From Treponema sp. (GTDB taxonomy: Bacteria; Spirochaetota; Spirochaetia; Treponematales; Breznakiellaceae): 36,809 nt of DNA. The stretch lies in contig JAITBG010000157.1 of NCBI GenBank assembly GCA_031283725.1, positions 1 through 36,809 on the forward strand, read 5' to 3'. The notes below the pieces were generated by a model. The model made no database searches and was not told the origin of the DNA. It worked only from the letters and a program-made list of their open reading frames with translations. Below, piece after piece: positions 20,917 through 28,822 of this stretch. Positions within the stretch are counted from its first letter, which is position 1. Each line of letters starts with the position of its first letter. A program made the translations under genes and the position numbers.

Positions 20917-22680
20917 ATGATGCTTAAACCTGAGGATTATATCGCCGATTGGCCCGACATGCCCTATCTCAATTTTTCTACGTGGCTGGAGGATTTATCT
21001 GTCCGTTGGGACAGTAAAACCGCTATTTTTTACCGTTCCGGTAAGCAAAAGGAATTTACCCGATGGTCTTTTGCCCGGTTGGCTATGGAAAGCCGGCGCG
21101 TAGGCCGAGGGCTTCTGGCGGCGGGGCTGGTCAGGGGGGATCGGGTTGCCCTTTGGTCGGAAAACCGGCCTGAGTGGATCGCCGTCTGGCTCGGCGCGGC
21201 GGTGGCGGGGCTGGTAATCGTGCCCATCGACTTCCTCCTCTCCGAAAAGGAATGTTCCAATATCCTGCAAATTACCGGTGCGAAGGCCTTTTTTTATTCC
21301 GGCCGGAAGCGGGATTATGCGGCGGAACTCCTCGCCTCGGGGGGCGCCCAAAAAATCTCCCTTAAAGCCGCGGTGTGTATCAGCCAGGAGGGGGAGAATT
21401 TTTTTGAAGCCTTTGGCGCGGAAGCTGCAGATTATCTGCTCCCGAAGGCGGAGGAAATCGCCGGAACCGATCCGGTATCCATCGCCTTTACTTCCGGGAC
21501 CACCGGGTTTGCCAAGGGTGTTACCCTGAGCCATAAGGGGATCATCGCCAATTCCAACGCCGCTATCCGTTCTTTGCGGGCCTACCCCCAGGATGTGTTC
21601 GTCAATGTGCTTCCCCTGCACCATACCTATCCTACCACCTGTTCCTTTGTTTCCCCCCTTTCCGTGGGGGCCGCCACAATCATTGTGGATAAACTGGTGG
21701 GGAAGGTGGTGATCGACGATATCCGCGAAGCCGGGGGAACCTTTCTTATCGCGGTACCTTTGCTCTACGACAAGGTGATGGCGGGGATACAGCAGGGCTA
21801 CAATGCCCTGCCGCGTATCTTGCGGGCAGTTCTGGATCCTCTGCGGGAAATAGCCCTGGCTAAGGCCAAGAAGGGCAATTATCAATTTGGTCAGCGGGTC
21901 TTTAAGTTTATCCGCAAAAAGACAGGGCTTGTATCCATACGGATGATGGTCGCCGGCGGCGGTCCCCTGAACCCTAAAACCGCGGACTTTTTCGACTCTT
22001 TCGGCTTTAACATCGTTCATGGCTACGGAATGAGCGAGAACGGCCCCTTAATCAGTGTGAATACCCCCTGGCATAAGAACAATGTTTCTGTGGGCCTGCC
22101 GGTGTTATATACCGAAGTGAATATCTTCGATAAAAGCGAAGAGGGGATCGGGGAGATTGCGATAAAATCCCCTTCAATCATGCTTGGTTACTTCAATAAC
22201 CCCGAAGCTACCGCAGAAATCTTCGCTTCCGACGGGTTTCTCAAAACCGGAGACCTGGGGTATATCGACGAACAGGGTTTTATCTACATCAACGGCAGGA
22301 AGAAGAACCTCATTGTCAGTTCCGGGGGTAAAAATATCTACCCCGAAGAAATAGAAACCCATTTCGACGGGTCCCGGGTTGTGGCCGAGATACTGGTGTT
22401 GGGCAGGAGGGAGCCCGACTATGGCGGGGAGGAGATCTTCGCCGTGGTGGTTCCCAACCTGGAAGCCCTGGGGCAGGATTATCCGGATAGGGAATTGGAT
22501 GATGAATTTATTCGTGGCCTGGTGAAAACCGAAATAGGCGAGGTGAACCGCCGCCTGCCGGGGTACAAGAAAATAAGCGATTTTACCCTGCGCCGGGAAC
22601 CTTTTGAAAAAAATGCCCAGATGAAGATACGCCGCTTCCTGTACAAAAGCTACGAGAATGGGGCGTCTAAACAAAGATAG
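20917..22680 (+). CDS. Long-chain acyl-CoA synthetase (AMP-forming)
   Basis: It activates a fatty acid as acyl-AMP and transfers it to CoA. From ATG 20917 the protein has 587 residues. Adenylate-forming signatures are in order: IAFTSGTTGFAKGVTLSH (P-loop), YGMSENGPL, KTGDLGYIDEQGFIYINGR and the C-terminal hinge with KKNLIVSSGGKNIYPEEIE. The track start at 20767 is an out-of-frame run through the end of the cyclase gene and is rejected. The ATG lies one base after the cyclase stop, so the two may be co-expressed. Substrate length is not readable from sequence; O-succinylbenzoate-type ligases are less likely given the FadD-like C-terminus. Confidence 0.88.
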   Translation: MMLKPEDYIADWPDMPYLNFSTWLEDLSVRWDSKTAIFYRSGKQKEFTRWSFARLAMESRRVGRGLLAAGLVRGDRVALWSENRPEWIAVWLGAAVAGLVIVPIDFLLSEKECSNILQITGAKAFFYSGRKRDYAAELLASGGAQKISLKAAVCISQEGENFFEAFGAEAADYLLPKAEEIAGTDPVSIAFTSGTTGFAKGVTLSHKGIIANSNAAIRSLRAYPQDVFVNVLPLHHTYPTTCSFVSPLSVGAATIIVDKLVGKVVIDDIREAGGTFLIAVPLLYDKVMAGIQQGYNALPRILRAVLDPLREIALAKAKKGNYQFGQRVFKFIRKKTGLVSIRMMVAGGGPLNPKTADFFDSFGFNIVHGYGMSENGPLISVNTPWHKNNVSVGLPVLYTEVNIFDKSEEGIGEIAIKSPSIMLGYFNNPEATAEIFASDGFLKTGDLGYIDEQGFIYINGRKKNLIVSSGGKNIYPEEIETHFDGSRVVAEILVLGRREPDYGGEEIFAVVVPNLEALGQDYPDRELDDEFIRGLVKTEIGEVNRRLPGYKKISDFTLRREPFEKNAQMKIRRFLYKSYENGASKQR

Positions 22681-22724
22681 GACCGTCTCCAATGCTTGGC
22701 CAGGGCAACCGCATTATACCTCTT

Positions 22725-22780
22725 AATTAAGGAGAAAAAACCACAAAGGAACGGAAGGCACACAAAGGAAGGAATGACTT
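22725..22780. repeat. 'cacaaagga'-type dispersed repeat, second copy
   Basis: ACCACAAAGGAACGGAAGGC is followed by ACACAAAGGAAGG between the acyl-CoA synthetase and aspS. It is similar to the decayed stretch at 18150-18240. No coding potential. Confidence 0.35.
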
Positions 22781-22824
22781 GGCCTTCGGGGAGTGCCTTG
22801 GATTCCTGGGAATCTGTGTTGGAT

Positions 22825-22853
22825 TCCCCGGAGAATGACTTATTCTCCGGGGA
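22825..22853. repeat. Perfect 12-bp inverted repeat in the aspS leader
   Basis: TCCCCGGAGAAT and ATTCTCCGGGGA flank GACTT. A smaller stem, GATTC-CTGG-GAATC, lies just before (22801-22814). No T-tract follows, so a simple terminator is unlikely. It lies 72 bases upstream of the aspS start and could fold in its leader mRNA. I see no T-box consensus. Confidence 0.6.
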
Positions 22854-22924
22854 GAAACTTCATCATGCGGCTGCCCTGAATGCTTGGCTTGCCACGGTTC
22901 CCCCATACTGGCTATAGTCATTTT

Positions 22925-24802
22925 ATGGAAATAATGAGGCGAACAACAAATTGCGGCGCCATTGGAAAGGCTGATACGGGGAAAACGGTTGTTTTAAACG
23001 GCTGGGTACACCGGAAAAGGGATCACGGGGGCATTTCCTTTATCAATCTCCGGGACCGGTACGGGATAACCCAGGTGGTAGTCGATTCGGATGCCGGCGT
23101 TTCGGCGGAATTGGCCGCCCTGACAGCGGAATTGCGGAACGAATTCTGCATTGCCGTGGAAGGAACCGTCCGTACCCGGCCGCCTTCAATGGTAAATCCC
23201 GATATGCCCACCGGGGAGATCGAGGTTCTTGCCAAAAAGCTGCTTATCCTGAGCCGGTCCGAGGTGCTCCCCTTCCAGATTGATGAGGAATCGGAGGCCA
23301 AGGAGGAACTGCGTCTTAGTTACCGTTACCTGGACCTCCGTTCCGCCGGAATGCAGCGACGGATAAAACTGCGAAACGATGTGGCTTTTGCGGTTCGGGA
23401 ATGGATGACCGGCCAGGGCTTTTATGAGATCGAGACCCCCACCTTTATTAAATCAACCCCCGAGGGCGCCCGGGATTACCTGGTCCCTTCCCGCCTATAC
23501 CCGGGCAAATTTTACGCCCTGCCCCAGTCGCCCCAGCTCTACAAGCAGATCCTCATGGTTGGGGGCTTCGACAAGTATTTCCAGATTGCCCGGTGTTACC
23601 GGGACGAGGACGCCCGGGGGGATCGCCAGCCCGAATTTACCCAGATTGATATTGAGATGTCTTTCGTAAGCCGGGACGACATTCTCACCATGACCGAAGG
23701 GCTCATGGGCCACGTCTTTAAGAAGACCGTTGGTCAGGAACTGCCCGCCCAATTCAAGCGTATCAGTTATGAGGATGCCCTGGAACGCTACGGTTCCGAC
23801 AAGCCGGATCTCCGCTTCGATTTGGAACTGCAGGATTTCGGCCCCTATGTTGATAGCGGCGGTTTTCAGGCTTTTAAGGATGCCCTGGCCGCCGGCGAAG
23901 CCGATAGGGCCGCTGCGGCTGCCAGGGGGGTAAGCCTTTCCGGGGGCGCCGTTAAAGTTCTTGTGGTTCCCGGCAAGGCGATGGGTGAAGCCTCGTATTC
24001 CCGGAAGCAGATCGAAGAGCTGGAAGCCCAGGCGAGGATCTACAAGGCTAAAGGATTAGCCTGGATGAAGGTCGCCGGCGCCGAAGCCGTCCCGGTCCTG
24101 GAGGGCGGGGTTGCCAAGTTTTTTGAGGAGAGTGCTCAGAAGATTTGCGCTGGTCTTGGCGCAAAATCCGGGGACCTCCTCCTCCTGGTTGCCGATCCCC
24201 GGCGGAAGATTGCCAACATCGCCCTGGGAGCGGTCCGTTCCAAACTTGGCCGGGATTTAGGGCTTATCGGCTTCGATCCGGAGAGAAAACTGCGCTTTGA
24301 ATTTGTCTGGATAGTGGACTTTCCTCTCTTTGAATTCAATGAGGAGGAAAACCGGTGGGAAGCGGCGCACCATATGTTTTCCTGGCCCCAGGATAAGTAC
24401 CATGCTACCTTGGAACAGGACCCCGGTTCGGTAAAGGGGGACCTTTACGATCTGGTTCTCAACGGCTATGAACTTGCCTCGGGTTCCATCCGTATCCACG
24501 ATCCGGAATTGCAGAAGCGGATCTTTAACATAGTGGGATTTGATCCCGCCGAAGCGGAACAGAAGTTTGGGTTCTTGATCCAGGCATTCAAGTACGGCGC
24601 CCCGCCTCACGGTGGTATAGCCCCCGGACTGGACCGGCTGGTGATGCTCATGGCCGGGGAGACCTCCATTAAGGAAGTTATCGCTTTCCCGAAGAATTCC
24701 TTCGCAGTAAGCCCCATGGATAACTGTCCCGGTGAGGTTGACCGGAAACAGCTTGATGAACTGCACCTCTCGGTGGTGCAGCCGAAAAAGAACAGCCCAT
24801 GA
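22925..24802 (+). CDS. aspS: Aspartyl-tRNA synthetase
   Basis: It charges tRNA-Asp. The start MEIMRRTTNCG at 22925 fits the family N-terminus; the track start at 22880 adds 15 foreign residues. Domains: N-terminal OB-fold (GWVHRKRDHGGISFINLRDR, about 20-40), class II catalytic core with motif 1 region FYEIETPTF, QSPQLYKQ, motif 2 FQIARCYRDEDARGDRQPEFTQ, the bacterial GAD insertion (about 270-420) and motif 3 GGIAPGLDRLVML. At 625 residues it is of bacterial type and slightly long. The C-terminus overlaps the next gene by ATGA. Confidence 0.95.
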   Translation: MEIMRRTTNCGAIGKADTGKTVVLNGWVHRKRDHGGISFINLRDRYGITQVVVDSDAGVSAELAALTAELRNEFCIAVEGTVRTRPPSMVNPDMPTGEIEVLAKKLLILSRSEVLPFQIDEESEAKEELRLSYRYLDLRSAGMQRRIKLRNDVAFAVREWMTGQGFYEIETPTFIKSTPEGARDYLVPSRLYPGKFYALPQSPQLYKQILMVGGFDKYFQIARCYRDEDARGDRQPEFTQIDIEMSFVSRDDILTMTEGLMGHVFKKTVGQELPAQFKRISYEDALERYGSDKPDLRFDLELQDFGPYVDSGGFQAFKDALAAGEADRAAAAARGVSLSGGAVKVLVVPGKAMGEASYSRKQIEELEAQARIYKAKGLAWMKVAGAEAVPVLEGGVAKFFEESAQKICAGLGAKSGDLLLLVADPRRKIANIALGAVRSKLGRDLGLIGFDPERKLRFEFVWIVDFPLFEFNEEENRWEAAHHMFSWPQDKYHATLEQDPGSVKGDLYDLVLNGYELASGSIRIHDPELQKRIFNIVGFDPAEAEQKFGFLIQAFKYGAPPHGGIAPGLDRLVMLMAGETSIKEVIAFPKNSFAVSPMDNCPGEVDRKQLDELHLSVVQPKKNSP

Positions 24803-25389
24803 CAAATAAAGTTAAAAAAAATATGAAAGGTTATGGTGACTTGCTGATGACCTTTTTTAAACTCGGGGTGCTCACCTTCGGCGGGGGATATGCCATGATT
24901 CCCGTGGTGGAACGGGAGCTTATAAAAAAGAGAGGCTGGACCAACATGGACGAGGTGATGAATTATTACACCATCGCCCAGGTAACTCCCGGTATCATCG
25001 CGGTAAATCTTTCTACTTTTATCGGCTATAACCGAAAGGGGCCTTTGGGGGGCGCTCTGGCTACCATTGGCTTTGTGCTTCCCGGTGTGACTCTTATCAC
25101 TATTATCGCCGTCGTTCTTACTAACGTCATGGATTTTTCCGCGGTACAGCACGCCTTTACGGGCATACGGGTTGCGGTTGGGGCGCTGATCCTGGATACG
25201 GTGATCAAGGTGGGGAAGGGGGTATTCAAGAACCGGAAGGCTCTGGTGATCTCTGTCATCGCCTTTGCGCTTTCCTTTTTCCGGAACGTCTCCCCAGCGC
25301 TGCTGGTTATCACTTCCGGATTTGTGGGGCTTTTGATATTTCCACCGGCTAAACAGAATGATTCCACGGATGGGGGGGAAAGCAAATGA
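24799..25389 (+). CDS. Chromate-transporter-family protein, half-size, first of a pair
   Basis: This 196-residue protein is a single CHR domain (Pfam chromate_transp): FKLGVLTFGGGYAMIPVVERE near the N-terminus, then IAQVTPGIIAVNLSTFIGY, followed by about five membrane helices. Half-size CHR proteins normally occur as adjacent pairs that work together. Known pairs export chromate or related oxyanions, but many family members have unknown substrates. Translation is coupled to aspS (ATGA) and to the next gene (ATGA). Confidence 0.85.
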   Translation: MTNKVKKNMKGYGDLLMTFFKLGVLTFGGGYAMIPVVERELIKKRGWTNMDEVMNYYTIAQVTPGIIAVNLSTFIGYNRKGPLGGALATIGFVLPGVTLITIIAVVLTNVMDFSAVQHAFTGIRVAVGALILDTVIKVGKGVFKNRKALVISVIAFALSFFRNVSPALLVITSGFVGLLIFPPAKQNDSTDGGESK

Positions 25390-25937
25390 AATTACTTTAC
25401 CTCTTTATCCAATTTTTTAAGATCGGGCTTTTTTCCATCGGCGGGGGATACGCCACACTGCCCTTTCTCTACGAGATAGCGGCCAAGGAAGGTTGGCTCA
25501 GTGCGGAAAAGATTGGGGATATGTTGGCGGTCTCTCAATCCCTGCCGGGGGCTATCGGGACAAACCTTTCGGCTTATGCAGGCTTCCAGTATGCCGGCAT
25601 ACCCGGCAGCGTGATTGCGTTCCTGGGTTTGGTGAGCCCTTCCATCATCATCATTATTATCATTGCCCGGATTCTCAATATTTTTAAGGAAAGCAAAATT
25701 GTAGCATCCCTTTTTGCCGGGTTTCGCCCTGTCGGCGCCGGGCTTCTCGCCGCGGCCGCATTGGGAGCCCTTACCGTCTCCTTGTATAACCCTGATGCCG
25801 AAGTCTGGACCGCAATGCTGCGTTGGCGGGAATGTATCCTCTTTGCGGCGATATGCCTGCTTATCAAGGTGTTTAAGAAACATCCCGTGGTATATCTTGC
25901 CATTGCCGGCGCCGCGGGTGTAGTTATGGGTTTATAA
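25386..25937 (+). CDS. Chromate-transporter-family protein, half-size, second of the pair
   Basis: This 183-residue partner has the same CHR pattern: FKIGLFSIGGGYATLPFLYEIA and VSQSLPGAIGTNLSAYAGFQYAG. It overlaps the first half by ATGA. The two halves differ enough to form a fixed heterodimer with opposite topology, as proposed for short-chain CHR pairs. It is the last gene coupled to aspS; floA follows after 30 bases with its own GAGGAG site. Confidence 0.85.
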   Translation: MKLLYLFIQFFKIGLFSIGGGYATLPFLYEIAAKEGWLSAEKIGDMLAVSQSLPGAIGTNLSAYAGFQYAGIPGSVIAFLGLVSPSIIIIIIIARILNIFKESKIVASLFAGFRPVGAGLLAAAALGALTVSLYNPDAEVWTAMLRWRECILFAAICLLIKVFKKHPVVYLAIAGAAGVVMGL

Positions 25938-25967
25938 ATGTGTTATCATTGAAGAGAGGAGATATCT

Positions 25968-26954
25968 ATGCCTTATCTTATTGTTCTGATTGTAGCCGGC
26001 TTATTCGTTCTTGGGTTCCTGTTTCTGTTTTTCCGTTTCTTCGGGCTTTGGTTCCGAGCCCTCCTTTCCGGGGCCTATGTGGGACTGGGGAAGCTGATCG
26101 GTATGTGGCTGCGGCATGTAAACGCCGGGATCATTGTGGATTCCCGGATCATGCTCACCAAGGCGGGGATAGAGGTGGATTCGGATATGCTGGAAACCCA
26201 CTTTCTTGCCCGCGGGGACGTGATTAAGGTAAGCCGCGCCCTAGTGGCGGCAAACAAGGCTAATATCCCTTTGCCCTTCCAACGGGCGGCGGCTATCGAT
26301 CTGGCAGGCCGGGATGTGCTGGAGGCGGTTCGTACCAGCGTTAACCCCAAGGTGATTGATTGCCCCGATACAAGCAAGGGGAAGCATACCATTGATGCGG
26401 TAGCCAAGGACGGGATTCAGCTCCAGGTTAAAGCCCGGGTAACGGTACGGGCGAACCTTGAACGCTTGGTGGGCGGCGCCACTGAGGAAACCATTATTGC
26501 CCGGGTAGGGGAGGGCATTGTTACTACCATTGGTTCCTCCGAATCGTACAAGACGGTACTGGAAAATCCCGACATCATCTCTAAGCGGGTTCTGGAAAAG
26601 GGCCTGGATGCGGGTACCGCCTTCGAGATCCTCTCCATAGACATTGCCGATATCGATGTGGGTGAAAATGTGGGCGCCAAACTCCAGGCCGACCAGGCGG
26701 AAGCGGATAAACGTCGTTTTCAGGCGGAAGCGGAAAAGCGCCGCGCCGCAGCCCAGGCCCGTGAGCAGGAAATGATCGCCCTGGTCCAAGAAAACCGCGC
26801 CAAGGTGGTTCTGGCGGAAGCGGAGATCCCCCTGGCTATTTCCGAAGCCTTTAAGCAGGGCCATCTGGGTATCATGGATTACTACCGGCTCAAGAATATT
26901 CAGGCCGATACCGATATGCGATCCTCCATTGGTTCCGCTCCCGGCGGGAAGTAG
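25968..26954 (+). CDS. floA: Flotillin-like protein FloA (UPF0365/YqfA family)
   Basis: The N-terminal membrane anchor ([19 protein letters not shown]) is followed by an SPFH-type domain with [17 protein letters not shown] and [21 protein letters not shown], then an Ala/Glu-rich helical region ([20 protein letters not shown]) near the C-terminus. The length (328) and sequence match FloA, which organises membrane microdomains in Bacillus. In many genomes floA follows an NfeD-type gene; none is seen here. Ribosome site GAGGAG precedes the ATG. Confidence 0.92.
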   Translation: MPYLIVLIVAGLFVLGFLFLFFRFFGLWFRALLSGAYVGLGKLIGMWLRHVNAGIIVDSRIMLTKAGIEVDSDMLETHFLARGDVIKVSRALVAANKANIPLPFQRAAAIDLAGRDVLEAVRTSVNPKVIDCPDTSKGKHTIDAVAKDGIQLQVKARVTVRANLERLVGGATEETIIARVGEGIVTTIGSSESYKTVLENPDIISKRVLEKGLDAGTAFEILSIDIADIDVGENVGAKLQADQAEADKRRFQAEAEKRRAAAQAREQEMIALVQENRAKVVLAEAEIPLAISEAFKQGHLGIMDYYRLKNIQADTDMRSSIGSAPGGK

Positions 26955-26957
26955 CGC

Positions 26958-27557
26958 GTGGAAAGATTCCTGAGTTCTTTTTTCCCTATTCTTATTCTTA
27001 TCGCTGTTGTCGCTTTGCGGATAGTTAGCATGGTTAAGCGGCGGAAGCGTAAGCAGGAACAAAAAACCGATAGGGGTTTTAACCCCTGGGCGAATAACCC
27101 TCCGGCTCCCCCCAACCCCGCCGCGGTATTGCATACAGAACAGGCGCTAAACCAAGAAGAAGAGTTTTCCGCCTGGAACTTATCGGTAGACGAATATATC
27201 CCGCCAAAACCTGTTCCGGTTCCGACGATGCCCGAGCCCCGGTCAGGGGAGATACGCCTCGCGGTATTTCCGGCGAAGCTTCCCGTGGAAACACCGGCGC
27301 CTGTCATAACGGTTCCGGAAGACTACGTCCCTGAAACCGCCAAGGCCGGTGACTCCGGTATTTCCGGCGAAGTTTGTTCCGATACGCCGAACCCCGTGGT
27401 AAGCCGCATCCGTTCCCTGCCGGCCCTGCAGCAGGGGATTATTTGGGCGGAAATCCTGGGTACTCCCAAGGGGAATGCTAAAATAGAGTTGTTCGGAAAC
27501 CTCAAGCTCCCGAACAAGTCCAAGGATACAGATCCCGCAGCCTGGAGTAACGATTAA
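26958..27557 (+). CDS. Membrane-anchored protein of unknown function
   Basis: It begins at GTG 26958, three bases after the floA stop, with GGGAAG upstream. The 199-residue product has an N-terminal helix (FFPILILIAVVALRIV), a basic cluster (KRRKRKQEQK) fixing the body in the cytoplasm, a long Pro-rich low-complexity linker (about 40-150) and a short conserved-looking C-terminal segment, LPALQQGIIWAEILGTPKG. The last resembles a short motif I associate with small membrane proteins next to flotillin-like genes, though I cannot verify this. It may be a FloA partner. The stop overlaps the next gene's ATG by one base (TAATG). Confidence 0.65.
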   Translation: MERFLSSFFPILILIAVVALRIVSMVKRRKRKQEQKTDRGFNPWANNPPAPPNPAAVLHTEQALNQEEEFSAWNLSVDEYIPPKPVPVPTMPEPRSGEIRLAVFPAKLPVETPAPVITVPEDYVPETAKAGDSGISGEVCSDTPNPVVSRIRSLPALQQGIIWAEILGTPKGNAKIELFGNLKLPNKSKDTDPAAWSND

Positions 27558-28285
27558 TGGCGCCAAACAATTCAATTTTGACCGACTATGCTTATAATGA
27601 AATCTTACGGATGATATTATCTACAGAAATAGCGCCGGGGAGTAGGATTCGGGAAGATTTTTTGGCGGAACAGTTGGGTATCAGCCGTACCCCGGTCCGG
27701 GAGGCGGTTAACCGCTTAATCCAAAATGGATTTATCATCAATATTATCCGAAAGGGGCTCTACTGTGTCAATTTTTCCCGCCGGGATCTGCTTAATCTGA
27801 CGGAACTCCGGCTTGCCCTGGAATCCCTCTCCTTTGAAAAGTGTATAGATTTGGCAACCGATGAGGATATTGCGGGGTTTCAACGTATTATCGACGACTT
27901 TCAGGCACAGCTCTCTATCATAGTGGGTCATGATGAAAACGTTATTGGCAAGGAAATTGCCATGCTCCATAATGAATACGATATCCGTTTTCATGTGGGT
28001 GTCGCCCAAATCTCCGCATCCACCCGGCTGATCCGGTATGTGAATGAAGTTGAAAATATGCTCCTGATCGCCCGGCAACGGATATATAGCAATAGTAATC
28101 GGGTCGAGATTGTTCAGCTTTCCTGGGAACAGCATCAACGGATGTGCTATGCCATCCGCTCCCGGGACAAGGATGCCGCCCGGGATCTATTGGGGGAACA
28201 TCTCAAGCTGATGATAAAAACCCAGATCAATATTGTTGATAGCGCCGATGAGATTGTCGAATCTGTTCATAAATCGGATGTTTGA
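27557..28285 (+). CDS. GntR-family regulator, FCD (FadR-type) subgroup
   Basis: It has an N-terminal winged HTH (ILSTEIAPGSRIREDFLAEQ and LGISRTPVREAVNRLIQNGF, about 15-60) and a C-terminal all-helical FCD ligand domain. The metal-binding pattern is visible as YDIRFHVGVAQIS (Asp, His), WEQHQRMCYAIRSRD (His) and LGEHLKLM (His), so it probably binds an organic acid through a metal. Target genes are not evident; it sits at the end of the floA unit. Its 3' end overlaps the convergent flavodoxin gene by 19 bases. Confidence 0.9.
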   Translation: MAPNNSILTDYAYNEILRMILSTEIAPGSRIREDFLAEQLGISRTPVREAVNRLIQNGFIINIIRKGLYCVNFSRRDLLNLTELRLALESLSFEKCIDLATDEDIAGFQRIIDDFQAQLSIIVGHDENVIGKEIAMLHNEYDIRFHVGVAQISASTRLIRYVNEVENMLLIARQRIYSNSNRVEIVQLSWEQHQRMCYAIRSRDKDAARDLLGEHLKLMIKTQINIVDSADEIVESVHKSDV

Positions 28286-28770
28286 AGTAAACGGACCCAC
28301 TCCTCAATCTTTTTTACCACCACCGCCCGATCCTGCTTTGCGGGATTTACAAAGTCGATCTCGCCGGCAATGGTGTTCCCCGTGAGCAGGGCCTTGAGTT
28401 TATCCTGGGCTTTTCCCTTGCCGCCGGCGTGGCAGCAGAACAGGCCGAGCTTTTTGCCGTTGATCTTCGTTTCACCAATGAAACTTTGCAAGGCCGGAGC
28501 GGGGGTTCCCGCCCAGACCGGAGCGCCGAGGATGATAAGGTCGTATTCCTCAATAGTAACCGTATAGGGCTTGAGTTGAGGTTTTTTATGGGAAAAGACC
28601 TGCTTCCCGCCCCAGAAGTACTTTGAAAGGCCGGTCCGCTTAATATCGTCTGCGGTCTTAAGCTCCAGGATGTTGCAGACCGAAGATATGGCTTCGGCAG
28701 CCTTTTTTAGTTCCTCCGCAACCAAGGCACTGTTTCCTTCGTAGGAATAATAAACAATCAAGGTTTTCAT
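28267..28770 (-). CDS. Flavodoxin-family protein
   Basis: MKTLIVYYSYEGNSALVAEEL gives the FMN phosphate loop (SYEGN, family S-x-S/T-G-N-T), and LIILGAPVWAGTPAPALQSF gives the second FMN-binding loop with its aromatic residue. The 167-residue length fits a flavodoxin-like oxidoreductase that carries electrons or reduces small molecules. A GGGGG stretch lies before the ATG at 28770. It is divergent from the ABC exporter (52-base gap) and tail-to-tail overlapping with the GntR gene. Confidence 0.88.
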   Translation of the reverse strand: MKTLIVYYSYEGNSALVAEELKKAAEAISSVCNILELKTADDIKRTGLSKYFWGGKQVFSHKKPQLKPYTVTIEEYDLIILGAPVWAGTPAPALQSFIGETKINGKKLGLFCCHAGGKGKAQDKLKALLTGNTIAGEIDFVNPAKQDRAVVVKKIEEWVRLLQTSDL

Positions 28771-28822
28771 AGTAGCCCCCCATCATGACTTATGATAAAT
28801 TATATAGGGAGTGTTAGCAAGC

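Noticed and set aside
22696-22917. 73-residue ORF before aspS
   Set aside because: Covers the dispersed repeat and inverted repeats, with no ribosome site or motif.
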